5,964 bases of DNA from Pseudomonadota bacterium. Its GTDB lineage: Bacteria; Pseudomonadota; Alphaproteobacteria; Rhizobiales; Beijerinckiaceae. Under the pieces are notes generated by a model. The model was given only the letters and a program-made list of their open reading frames with translations. It was not told where the DNA came from and searched no databases. The stretch is from contig JAEXUU010000164.1 of NCBI GenBank assembly GCA_023452965.1, positions 1-5,964 on the forward strand, in the 5' to 3' direction. The position numbers and the translations under genes were made by a program. Each line of letters begins with the position of its first letter. Positions within the stretch are counted from its first letter, which is position 1. Positions 1 through 5,825 of this stretch are shown here, piece after piece.

Positions 1-562
1 GCCAGGTGTTGGCCATGTGCCGGCCTTCGGGGACGAGTTCGTCGCCCCAGACGAATTCGCTGCCTTCGCGCCCGCCCCAGGCCGCGAACTCCCACTCCGC
101 CTCGGTCGGCAGCGACTTGCCGGCCCAGGCGGCATAGGCCTCGGCGTCGCGGTAGGCGACGTGGACGACAGGGTGATCGTCGAGCCCCTTGATCGAGGAG
201 CCCGCGCCATAGGGCTTGCGCCAGGTCGCCCCGAACTTGAAGGTCCACCATTGCGACCAGTCGCGCAGGTCGACCGGGTGCGTCGGCGGGTTGAACATCA
301 GCGATCCCGCCCGCAGCATATGCGGCAAGGCCCCCGGATAATCCTTCGGGTCCGGCGCGATCTCGGCGAAGGTCACATGTCCGGTCGCCTCGACGAAGGC
401 ACGAAACTGCGCGTTGGTGACAGGGATCTCGTCGATCCAAAACGCATCGACGCTGACCCGGTGGCTCGGCGCCTCCTCGGCATAGTGCACGTCGGAGCCC
501 ATGCGGAAGGTGCCGCCCTCAACCCGTCGCATGCCATTGGTGAGAACCGGCTTATCGAGCAT
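1..562 (-). CDS. Formylglycine-generating enzyme (SUMF1/FGE family), 3' end outside window
   Basis: FGE-family enzymes oxidise the active-site Cys of type I sulfatases to C-alpha-formylglycine. The visible 187 residues start MLDKPVLTNGMRRVEGG and show family hallmarks: G-G-x-F-x-M-G-S near residues 16-23, H-R-V-x-V-D-A-F-W-I-D-x-x-P-V-T-N at 34-50, H-P-V-V-H-V at 130-135, A-Y-A-A-W-A-G-K at 142-149, L-P-T-E-A-E-W-E-F-A at 151-160 and W-G-D-E at 172-175. The open frame runs off base 1, so the C-terminal part with the catalytic cysteine pair cannot be checked. There is no signal peptide, which fits action in the cytoplasm on the unfolded sulfatase before export. The start at 562 is supported by AGGGG (569-573 read on the minus strand) six bases upstream. 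The gene begins 14 bases after the HAD gene stop, so the two are probably cotranscribed. The nearby sulfatase with a Cys-type signature is the obvious client. Some FGE-fold proteins (for example EgtB-like) do other chemistry, but this context favours FGE. Confidence 0.93.
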   Translation of the reverse strand, partial: MLDKPVLTNGMRRVEGGTFRMGSDVHYAEEAPSHRVSVDAFWIDEIPVTNAQFRAFVEATGHVTFAEIAPDPKDYPGALPHMLRAGSLMFNPPTHPVDLRDWSQWWTFKFGATWRKPYGAGSSIKGLDDHPVVHVAYRDAEAYAAWAGKSLPTEAEWEFAAWGGREGSEFVWGDELVPEGRHMANTW

Positions 563-576
563 TTTCGGCCCCTGCC

Positions 577-1596
577 CTAGCGGCTTTCCGGAAAGACCGT
601 CTTCCAGTCCTTCTTCATGTCGACGACCGTCCAGCCCTTGGCCGCGGCCTCGTCGAGCGCCTTGTCGAGCTTGCCGATCCGGGAGGTCCGGTCATAGGCC
701 CATTCGCGCTCGGCGTCGGTATGATGGACGATCAGTGCCAGCCGCGCACCATTTCCTCCCGCCGTGTATTGCAGCATCTGGAGATCGCCGTCGGAGTTGC
801 CTAAGGCGAGGATCGGGCGGCGGCCGATGAAACGGTTGATGCCGACCGGCTGGCCCGGCCCGTCATCGATAAACTCGACCTTTCGGTCCTTGACCAACTC
901 CGGCTTGCCATTGGCTCCGATCCGGAACTTGACGGCGCCCGACGAGCCGACGACCTGCTCGGGCGGGATGCCATAGGCCTTTTCGGCGAAGACCCGCATG
1001 AACTCGACCCCGCCGCCGGAGACGATGAAGGTCTTGCAGCCATTGGCGCGCAGATAGGCGAGCAGCTCGAGCTGCGGCTGGTAAACCAGTTCGTCGTAGC
1101 GCCGCTGCTTGGTCGGATGGCGGGCCGAACTCAGCCAGTTGGCGACCGAAGCCTCGAAGGCTTCGGTGGTCATGCCGGAATGGGGCAGGGCCACGACCTG
1201 AAGCAGCCCCTTGTTCCCGTCGGCCGCCAGCGCCTTGAGATCGCGCGCGAGCACGGAACGATAAGGCTCCTTGCCTTTCAGCTCGGGCTTCTCCGCCACT
1301 TGCCGCTTGATCTCGTCGAACGCGAAAAGCAGCTGGAAATAGGCTGGCTGCTCCGCCCAGAGCGTCCCGTCATTGTCGAAGGTGGCGATGCGCTCGGCCG
1401 GCTTGACGAAATCCGGGCCGCCATCCCGCGTCACCTTGCCGACGAAATCGACGATAGCGGCCTTGGCCTTGCCGTCATTCCAGGAGGGGAGCGGGTCGTT
1501 CTGAGCCCAGGCGACCGAGGCGACCGAGAGAAACAACAACAGCGCCGCCGCGCCAAGCGAGCGCCTCGTCATCGCAGTCGGCAACGCGCACGCCAT
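577..1596 (-). CDS. Exported HAD-superfamily phosphatase (phosphoserine-phosphatase-like)
   Basis: The 339-residue protein begins MACALPTAMTRRSLGAAALL and has a hydrophobic signal segment ending in A-W-A before Q32, so it is probably periplasmic. HAD motif I is F-D-N-D-G-T at 73-78, with D74 as presumed nucleophile and D76 as acid/base. Motif II is I-V-S-G-G-G at 191-196 (S193). Motif IV is G-N-S-D-G-D-L-Q-M at 266-274. In relatives as I remember them, a Lys lies in the D-x-x-G-K-P-V-G-I stretch that I equate with motif III; here it is G-Q-P-V-G-I (Q249). The helical cap would be about 82-180. The start at 1596 was chosen for GGAAGGGG six bases upstream and for the signal peptide; the frame is open to an ATG at 1716, but that would overlap the sulfatase gene. 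An ATG at 1572 would give a tighter T-R-R-S-L-G signal but lacks a ribosome binding site. The gene lies 70 bases after the sulfatase stop and 14 before FGE. The substrate is unknown. Confidence 0.88.
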   Translation of the reverse strand: MACALPTAMTRRSLGAAALLLFLSVASVAWAQNDPLPSWNDGKAKAAIVDFVGKVTRDGGPDFVKPAERIATFDNDGTLWAEQPAYFQLLFAFDEIKRQVAEKPELKGKEPYRSVLARDLKALAADGNKGLLQVVALPHSGMTTEAFEASVANWLSSARHPTKQRRYDELVYQPQLELLAYLRANGCKTFIVSGGGVEFMRVFAEKAYGIPPEQVVGSSGAVKFRIGANGKPELVKDRKVEFIDDGPGQPVGINRFIGRRPILALGNSDGDLQMLQYTAGGNGARLALIVHHTDAEREWAYDRTSRIGKLDKALDEAAAKGWTVVDMKKDWKTVFPESR

Positions 1597-1602
1597 GGCA
1601 GG

Positions 1603-1610
1603 CCCCTTCC
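1603..1610 (-). promoter_or_regulatory. Ribosome binding site of the HAD phosphatase gene
   Basis: GGAAGGGG on the minus strand lies six bases before the ATG at 1596. It decides this start over the upstream in-frame ATG at 1716 and the downstream ATG at 1572. Confidence 0.7.
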
Positions 1611-1625
1611 GATGCGGTGCATCTG

Positions 1626-1656
1626 GAGCGAGCCGACCGCCGAGGCCGGCTCGCTC
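1626..1656 (-). other. Perfect 10-bp intergenic hairpin between sulfatase and HAD genes
   Basis: GAGCGAGCCG (1626-1635) and CGGCTCGCTC (1647-1656) are exact inverted repeats around an 11-base loop. The hairpin starts about 10 bases after the sulfatase TAA. No T-run follows on the transcribed strand (the next bases read CAGATGCACC), so it is not a canonical intrinsic terminator. In the 70-base spacer of a probable operon it may act as a 3' stability or partial-termination element that sets sulfatase output above that of the phosphatase and FGE. That role is inference; the base pairing is seen directly. Confidence 0.6.
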
Positions 1657-1666
1657 GTCGGCAGGA

Positions 1667-3259
1667 TTACTTCGTCGCCCGGCTGGCGGCCTGGTCGAGG
1701 TTGCGCATGAGCGCATCGACCATCTGGTCGACGCTGAAGCTCGCCGGCCGCTGGCTCGGCGGATACTCCTTGAAGGTCTGCAGGAAGGGCGCGACCTTCC
1801 AGACGCCGTACTGGATCAGATAGGCGTTCTTGGCGAGCCAGTCGTAATACTGGTCGGAGACGACATCCGCCCGCTCCATCGGGTCCATGCGCAGGTTGAA
1901 GACCTTGGGCGCCCGCAGGCAGGTGAACGGATTGGCCCAGACGACGAACCCACCCGGCGCGCGCTGCTCGCAGAAGACGATCTTCCAGTCATTGTAGCGA
2001 TAGGCGACGAGCTCGCCGTCGTCGTTGAAATAGTGGAACTCGTTGCGCGCGGATTTCGGCTGCTGGCCTGTGATATAGGGCAGCTGATTGTAGCCATCGA
2101 GATGGACCTTGGCCTGCTTGCCGTCGAGCGGCGTGCCCTTGGCCAGCTTGTCCTTGATCTCGGCATCGCCGGCCGCCGCGACCAGGGTCGGGAACCAGTC
2201 GAGCCCCGAGATCATCTCGTTCGAGACCTCCCCCGCCTTGACCTTGCCCGGCCAGCGGATCATCGCCGGGACGCGGAAGGCGCCTTCCCAGTTGGTGTCC
2301 TTCTCGCTGCGGAACTGGGTGGTGGCGGCGTCCGGCCAGGACCACTGGTTCGGGCCGTTGTCGGTCGTGTAGATGACGATGGTATTGTTGGCGACACCGA
2401 GATCGTCGATTGCCTTCAGGAGCTTGCCGACATCGCCGTCATGCTCGATCATGCCGTCGGCGTAGTCATTGCCGGGCATGCCGCTGATGCCCTTGTTGGC
2501 CTCGCGGATATGGGTGAACACATGCATGCGCGTCGTGTTCATCCAGGTGAAGAACGGCTTGTTGGCCCGGACCTGGCGCTGCATGAAATCGATCGCGCCG
2601 GCCGTGGTCTCGTCGTCGATCGTTTCCATCCGCTTGCGGGTCAGCGGCCCGGTATCTTCGATCTTGCCGTCGGCCGAAGTCTTCAGCACGCCTCGCGGCG
2701 AGTTCGACTTGACGAAGGCAGTATCGTTCTTCGGGTAGTAAATGCGCTCCGGCTCCTCCTCGGCGTTGAGGTGATAGAGATTGCCGAAGAACTCGTCGAA
2801 GCCGTGCCGGGTCGGCAGATATTCGTCGCGATCGCCGAGATGGTTCTTGCCGAACTGCCCCGTGGCATAGCCGAGAGGCTTCAGTGCCTGGGCGATGGTG
2901 ACGTCGCGATCCTGCAGACCGACCGTTGCGCCGGGGATGCCGACCTTGCAGAGACCGGTGCGCAGGCAGGCCTGGCCGGTGATGAAGGTCGAGCGGCCGG
3001 CCGTGCAGCTGTTCTCCGCATAATAGTCGGTGAACATCATGCCTTCCTTGGCGATCCGGTCGATATTGGGCGTGCGGTAGCCCATGAGACCGTGCGAATA
3101 GGCGCTGATGTTCGACTGGCCAATGTCGTCGCCGAAGATCACCAGGATGTTCGGTCTGGCGGTGTTCTGGCTCGGCGCCGGCTGGGCTTGCGCCGGCATC
3201 GCCGACAGCCCCAACCCGACCACGAGACCCACTGCGGCGAGAAATTTCTGGCGTCCCAT
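1667..3259 (-). CDS. Exported type I arylsulfatase (formylglycine-dependent, alkaline-phosphatase fold)
   Basis: The 530-residue protein hydrolyses sulfate esters by family; the exact substrate cannot be read from sequence. It starts MGRQKFLAAVGLVVGLGLSA with a Sec-type signal peptide, likely cleaved after A-Q-A at 23-25, so it acts in the periplasm or outside. Visible active-site elements are P-N-I-L-V-I-F-G-D-D at 36-45 (metal ligands D44, D45), the modification motif S-C-T-A-G-R-S-T-F-I-T-G at 84-95 (C85 becomes formylglycine, R89 stabilises it), G-K-N-H-L-G-D at 137-143, H246, T-D-N-G at 299-302 (metal ligands D300, N301) and K320 in K-D-T-N-W-E-G. All key residues are present. Besides C85 there are four cysteines (98, 104, 430, 447), allowing two disulfides. 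The start at 3259 has GGGAG six bases upstream and yields the signal peptide; the frame is open to an ATG at 3361, but that extension looks non-coding. The FGE gene needed for its maturation lies two genes downstream. Confidence 0.95.
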   Translation of the reverse strand: MGRQKFLAAVGLVVGLGLSAMPAQAQPAPSQNTARPNILVIFGDDIGQSNISAYSHGLMGYRTPNIDRIAKEGMMFTDYYAENSCTAGRSTFITGQACLRTGLCKVGIPGATVGLQDRDVTIAQALKPLGYATGQFGKNHLGDRDEYLPTRHGFDEFFGNLYHLNAEEEPERIYYPKNDTAFVKSNSPRGVLKTSADGKIEDTGPLTRKRMETIDDETTAGAIDFMQRQVRANKPFFTWMNTTRMHVFTHIREANKGISGMPGNDYADGMIEHDGDVGKLLKAIDDLGVANNTIVIYTTDNGPNQWSWPDAATTQFRSEKDTNWEGAFRVPAMIRWPGKVKAGEVSNEMISGLDWFPTLVAAAGDAEIKDKLAKGTPLDGKQAKVHLDGYNQLPYITGQQPKSARNEFHYFNDDGELVAYRYNDWKIVFCEQRAPGGFVVWANPFTCLRAPKVFNLRMDPMERADVVSDQYYDWLAKNAYLIQYGVWKVAPFLQTFKEYPPSQRPASFSVDQMVDALMRNLDQAASRATK

Positions 3260-3402
3260 GAGACACTCCCGGTTCCGGATCGGCGCCAGGCGCTGGGCGT
3301 CTTCAAGACCGCAAACCTGGGCACGCGCGGCGAGAGGCTCGCATGGGGGTAGGCCCGGCATAAGCGTGTAACTGTATCAGCCTTGCTTGGGCACGGCCGA
3401 CG
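3260..3402. other. Intergenic spacer between putative regulator and sulfatase genes
   Basis: This 143-base stretch separates two co-directional minus-strand genes and could hold the sulfatase promoter. I see no convincing -35/-10 pair and no T-tailed hairpin. The only symmetry noted is a short GCGCC-A-GGCGC (3283-3293), about 25 bases upstream of the sulfatase start codon. Whether the putative regulator is cotranscribed with the sulfatase cannot be decided from sequence. Confidence 0.4.
3266..3270 (-). promoter_or_regulatory. Ribosome binding site of the sulfatase gene
   Basis: GGGAG on the minus strand, six bases before the ATG at 3259. Together with the signal peptide it rules out the 34-codon N-terminal extension from 3361. 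Confidence 0.65.
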
Positions 3403-4215
3403 TCACCGAACCGCAAGTACTGCCGTGATCGATCTCGCCGCGTCCTGGGCCAGTTCATCGATCAACTCGAAACCCGCCACTGCCCTGGCGAAGTAATCGC
3501 GGAAGTCCGAAGCCAGCACCTCGCCGTTGCGCAGGTCGCTGAAGCGCCAGGAATAGCGGCTGCGCTCCGCCAGCGGACGCACCGCGATATCAAGCAGATA
3601 GGATTCGCCCGGCTTCTCGAACAGGGCCTGGATCGAGCCCGACGCTGCCGCCCGCTCCGCCGGCGGCACGACGAGCGTCTTGAAGCGCGCCTTGCGCAGC
3701 AGAACGAGCAGTGCATCGGTGAAGAGCTCGCCGCGCAATTCGGCCTCCGGATCGGCATGGCCGGAATGGTCGTGAATCACCACGGTGGCCGCCGGCGCGG
3801 CATTGGCCTCACCCGCTGTCATAGCCTTGGCTGCGACCATGCTGTCCGCGACGTCGGGCGACCAGGCGAAGCTCGGCACATACCCCCCGCGCGGCATGGC
3901 GATCCTGATGCGGTCCCCTGCCCCGGCGCCTTCATAATAGGCCGTCAGGGCCGAGCGCAGGCGCGTCGCCTCGATCCGGACGATCGGGTCGACCGTCGGG
4001 TCGAAGCTGTCATCCCGGCCGAAGACATCGACACCGATCGAATAGGCTTTGATACGGTCCGAGCGACCTTCGATGGTCTGCGTTACCACGAAGGACAGAA
4101 AGCGCCTGTTGCGCTCCGACAATCGTAGCGCGTCGTTAGCGAGTAGAATTTGGAGCGATTCAAATATCTCGCCAGGTGGCGGCTCAGCGCCGTGGGCCGA
4201 AACACTTTCGTCCAT
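3403..4215 (-). CDS. Putative regulator/sensor with N-terminal module of TolB-like/adenylate-cyclase-type proteins
   Basis: The 270-residue protein begins MDESVSAHGAEPPPGEIFES. Residues about 15-117 carry a module that I recognise from the N-terminus of many proteobacterial TPR, TolB-like and adenylate-cyclase-like proteins. Its landmarks are L-S-E-R-N-R-R-F-L-S-F-V-V (32-44), I-K-A-Y-S-I-G-V-D-V-F-G-R (55-67), F-D-P-T-V-D-P-I-V-R-I-E-A-T-R-L-R (71-87), A-Y-Y-E-G (92-96) and P-R-G-G-Y-V-P-S-F (108-116). A linker about 118-142 follows. The C-terminal part (about 143-270) looks like a short TolB/FlgO-like alpha/beta domain, including S-Y-L-L-D-I-A-V-R-P (205-214) and F-S-D-L-R-N-G-E-V-L (225-234). 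No cyclase catalytic domain, TPR, signal peptide or membrane segment is visible. GGAGG (4223-4227, minus strand) seven bases upstream supports the start. The gene lies 143 bases upstream of the sulfatase gene on the same strand, which suggests a regulatory role there. Function is inferred, not shown. Confidence 0.8.
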   Translation of the reverse strand: MDESVSAHGAEPPPGEIFESLQILLANDALRLSERNRRFLSFVVTQTIEGRSDRIKAYSIGVDVFGRDDSFDPTVDPIVRIEATRLRSALTAYYEGAGAGDRIRIAMPRGGYVPSFAWSPDVADSMVAAKAMTAGEANAAPAATVVIHDHSGHADPEAELRGELFTDALLVLLRKARFKTLVVPPAERAAASGSIQALFEKPGESYLLDIAVRPLAERSRYSWRFSDLRNGEVLASDFRDYFARAVAGFELIDELAQDAARSITAVLAVR

Positions 4216-4295
4216 TGCTCCGCCTCCAAAGCCTGGACTGAAAAACAGCTTCCCCGATCACTATGACAATGGCGCAACGACAGTTCACTTGGCAA

Positions 4296-4323
4296 GGTGC
4301 ACCGCAGGTCCGGACGCTGCACC
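4296..4323. promoter_or_regulatory. Nested palindromes and direct repeats upstream of the putative regulator gene
   Basis: GGTGCACC (4296-4303) and GTCCGGAC (4308-4315) are perfect 8-bp palindromes. TGCACCG occurs twice (4298-4304 and 4318-4324), 20 bases or about two helical turns apart. GGTGCA (4296-4301) and TGCACC (4318-4323) can also pair. The cluster lies 80-110 bases upstream of the start codon at 4215 and just past the stop of the small gene. It may be an operator or simply a GC-rich coincidence. Confidence 0.25.
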
Positions 4324-4336
4324 GGAAGCCGTGAAG

Positions 4337-4624
4337 TTAGGAAATCCTCTCCAGAATATCTTGTTCTGTCGCGGATGCGAGCGCGTTGTATTCCTCTGCC
4401 CGCTGCTTGCCGACCGCCGCGGCGGATTTCGCCCAGTAGGCAGCGGCTTCGCAGGCGGCCTCATAGGCCTCGCAAAGCTCCACGAGACGCTGATCGCGGG
4501 CAAACTTCTCGCGCAGCTCCGTGCGCCTGTTCGGCCAGCGAAGCATGAGGCGTGCGAGCCCGCGTCTTTGCGCCTGTTCCATAGCCACGCGTTCACCATT
4601 TCGTGAGGCGTAGAGGGGGAGCAT
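4337..4624 (-). CDS. Small helical protein of unknown function
   Basis: The frame encodes up to 95 residues and I do not recognise a named family. It is rich in Ala, Glu and Arg, with no signal peptide or membrane segment, and most of it looks helical. The run R-W-P-N-R-R-T-E-L-R-E-K-F-A-R-D-Q-R-L-V (29-48) is followed by E-A-Y-E-A-A-C-E-A-A-A-Y-W-A-K (52-66) and ends E-Q-D-I-L-E-R-I-S. G/C at third codon positions is strong from about residue 20 onward, which supports coding. The start is uncertain: neither the ATG at 4624 nor the in-frame ATG at 4582 (residue 15) has a good ribosome binding site, and the first 15 codons are less biased (TCA CGA AAT GGT GAA), so a shorter protein from 4582 is quite possible. 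It precedes the putative regulator on the same strand by 121 bases and is divergent from the barrel gene at 4762. Confidence 0.58.
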   Translation of the reverse strand: MLPLYASRNGERVAMEQAQRRGLARLMLRWPNRRTELREKFARDQRLVELCEAYEAACEAAAYWAKSAAAVGKQRAEEYNALASATEQDILERIS

Positions 4625-4761
4625 ATCGGTGAAGTGCCGTCGGGTGCAGCCGTAACAGTTGCGCCGCAGTCTGGCTTTCGGACCTGGCCTGGTTGCGCCC
4701 TCGGCTTGACGGTTACAGCCAAAGCACCCCAGGCTTCGTCACGACGCATGGGAGGCCGGTA
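4625..4761. other. Divergent intergenic region
   Basis: These 137 bases separate the small minus-strand gene from the plus-strand barrel gene and should contain promoters for both. A CTTGAC at 4705-4710 resembles a -35 box for the barrel gene, but no acceptable -10 follows at 16-18 bases. I therefore call no promoter. Confidence 0.4.
4750..4755 (+). promoter_or_regulatory. Ribosome binding site of the outer-membrane barrel gene
   Basis: GGGAGG ends six bases before the ATG at 4762. It sets this start over a TTG 23 codons upstream at 4693, and the shorter product begins directly with a signal peptide. Confidence 0.75.
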
Positions 4762-5772
4762 ATGCAGCGACTCAGGGCCGCTCTGCTTGGCGCATCTGCT
4801 TGCCTTTGCGGCAGCCTGCTCCATACGCCGCTGGCCGCGACGGAAGGCGGGGCGAGCCTCTTCGTTCCCGGGCTGCACGGCCCGGGCGCCGGCATCATTC
4901 CGCCGCCGGGCTTCTATTTCGAGAACGATTTCTACTCCTATTCCGGCCGTCTCTCGGCCCGCAAGCAGACCCAGTTCGGCGGCGCCATCCTCTCGAATGT
5001 CGAAGTCGAGGCCAGGATCAACTTCGCGACTCCGACCTGGGTGACGCCTTTCGAGATTCTCGGCGGCAACCTTGCCTTCGCAGTCTCGATCCCGTTCGGG
5101 ACGCCCCGGGTCAGCGCGGGCGCAGTGATCGCGGCGCCCCGCTTCGGCCGCGCAGTCGGCCTCAGCCTGCGCGACGCGACCTTCAACATCGGCGACCCGG
5201 TGGTCACCAGCTCACTCGGCTGGCATGCCGGGAACTTCCACTGGCTGGTCGGCGGCGCCGTCAGCATTCCCGCGGGCGCCTATCAGGATGGCCAGCTCTC
5301 CAACGTCGCATTCAACCGCTGGATCGGCGACGTCTACGCCGCGGCGACCTGGCTCGATCCGAAGATCGGCCTCGATATCTCGACGACCGTCGGCTTCGAA
5401 ATCAACGGCACGAACCAGGCTACCGACTACAGAAGCGGCAACGCCTTCCACGCCGATCTGGCGATCACCCAGTATCTGAGCAAGGAATTCTCGATCGGCG
5501 TCCTCGCCTCGCACTACCATCAGGTCAGCGGCGATGGCGGCGCCGGCGCCTCGCTCGGTCCCTATAAGGGGCGCGTCACCGCTGTCGGAGGCACGATCGG
5601 CTATAATCTCGATATCGCGGGAACGCCGGTGTCGACCCGGCTGAAGATCATGCGCGAGGTCAGTGTCGAGAACCGGCCGCAGGGCACGAGCGTGCTGGTG
5701 AGCGTCGCCTTCCCGCTCGGGCCTGCGCCATCGCCCAAGGCCGCGCCCGAGCCAAAAGTCGTCAAGCACTAG
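4762..5772 (+). CDS. Outer-membrane beta-barrel protein, MetA-pathway-of-phenol-degradation/SphA-like family
   Basis: The 336-residue protein begins MQRLRAALLGASACLCGSLL and has a signal peptide probably cleaved near residue 26 (P-L-A-A-T-E). The rest is an all-beta pattern of alternating hydrophobic residues with Gly- and Asn-rich turns, as in the family often annotated 'transporter' or 'putative MetA-pathway of phenol degradation'. Recognisable landmarks are P-P-P-G-F-Y-F-E-N-D-F-Y-S-Y (47-60), N-I-G-D-P-V-V-T-S-S-L-G-W-H (142-155), S-I-P-A-G-A-Y (168-174), F-E-I-N-G-T-N-Q-A-T-D-Y-R-S-G (212-226) and H-Y-H-Q-V-S-G-D-G-G (251-260). Members are thought to be outer-membrane channels for hydrophobic or aromatic compounds; the substrate is unknown here. 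The barrel seems to end near V-A-F-P-L-G (315-320), followed by a Pro/Ala/Lys-rich tail to residue 336. The gene is transcribed away from the sulfatase block, so any joint role is inference. Its TAG stop sits inside the downstream repeat. Confidence 0.9.
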   Translation: MQRLRAALLGASACLCGSLLHTPLAATEGGASLFVPGLHGPGAGIIPPPGFYFENDFYSYSGRLSARKQTQFGGAILSNVEVEARINFATPTWVTPFEILGGNLAFAVSIPFGTPRVSAGAVIAAPRFGRAVGLSLRDATFNIGDPVVTSSLGWHAGNFHWLVGGAVSIPAGAYQDGQLSNVAFNRWIGDVYAAATWLDPKIGLDISTTVGFEINGTNQATDYRSGNAFHADLAITQYLSKEFSIGVLASHYHQVSGDGGAGASLGPYKGRVTAVGGTIGYNLDIAGTPVSTRLKIMREVSVENRPQGTSVLVSVAFPLGPAPSPKAAPEPKVVKH

Positions 5773-5812
5773 AACAGTTCCGCGATTCTCTGGATCGCGG
5801 AAATGCTCTAGT
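5768..5812. repeat. Imperfect palindrome, first unit of intergenic repeat mosaic
   Basis: TTCCGCGAT (5778-5786) pairs perfectly with ATCGCGGAA (5794-5802) over a 7-base loop. After two mismatches the symmetry continues outward to 5768 and 5812, and CTAG lies near both ends (5769-5772 and 5808-5811). The stop codon of the barrel gene is the TAG of the left CTAG. On the plus strand a T-rich stretch follows at 5812-5822 (TTCCTTGTTTT), but it is separated from the stem, so intrinsic termination is possible but not canonical. The form suggests a dispersed palindromic element rather than a gene-specific site. Confidence 0.65.
5778..5802 (+). terminator. Possible 3' hairpin of the barrel gene transcript
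   Basis: A nine-pair stem with a seven-base loop begins six bases after the barrel gene stop. T-rich sequence only follows some 10 bases later, so it may protect the 3' end or terminate weakly. It is the core of the repeat unit above. Confidence 0.35.
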
Positions 5813-5825
5813 TCCTTGTTTTATC

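Noticed and set aside
17..580. Plus-strand open frame of 187 codons at the left edge
   Set aside because: It is antisense to the FGE gene, whose motifs (L-P-T-E-A-E-W-E and others) are unmistakable on the minus strand.
1597..1716. N-terminal extension of the HAD protein from the ATG at 1716
   Set aside because: It would overlap the sulfatase gene by 50 bases, run through the intergenic hairpin and bury the signal peptide.
1595..3352. A 585-codon open frame on the plus strand opposite the whole sulfatase gene
   Set aside because: It is the antisense shadow of a strongly biased GC-rich gene. Its product has no recognisable motifs, while the minus strand carries complete sulfatase signatures.
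4236..4290. Possible promoter for the putative regulator gene with CATAGT (minus strand) as -10
   Set aside because: The best matching -35 (GTGAAC or TTGCCA at poor spacing) is too weak to call.
4049..4606. Plus-strand open frame of 185 codons
   Set aside because: It overlaps the start of the putative regulator gene and all of the small gene in antisense, has no ribosome binding site and no recognisable domain.
4705..4734. CTTGAC at 4705-4710 as a sigma-70 promoter for the barrel gene
   Set aside because: The sequence 16-18 bases downstream (around CCCCAG) does not resemble a -10 box.
4285..4878. Minus-strand open frame of 197 codons covering the small gene and the start of the barrel gene
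   Set aside because: It overlaps two better-supported genes, spans the divergent intergenic region, and its composition (Arg, Pro, Ser rich) is typical of an out-of-frame shadow.
5212..5769. Minus-strand open frame of 185 codons inside the barrel gene
   Set aside because: It is an antisense shadow of a gene with clear family landmarks and a good ribosome binding site.
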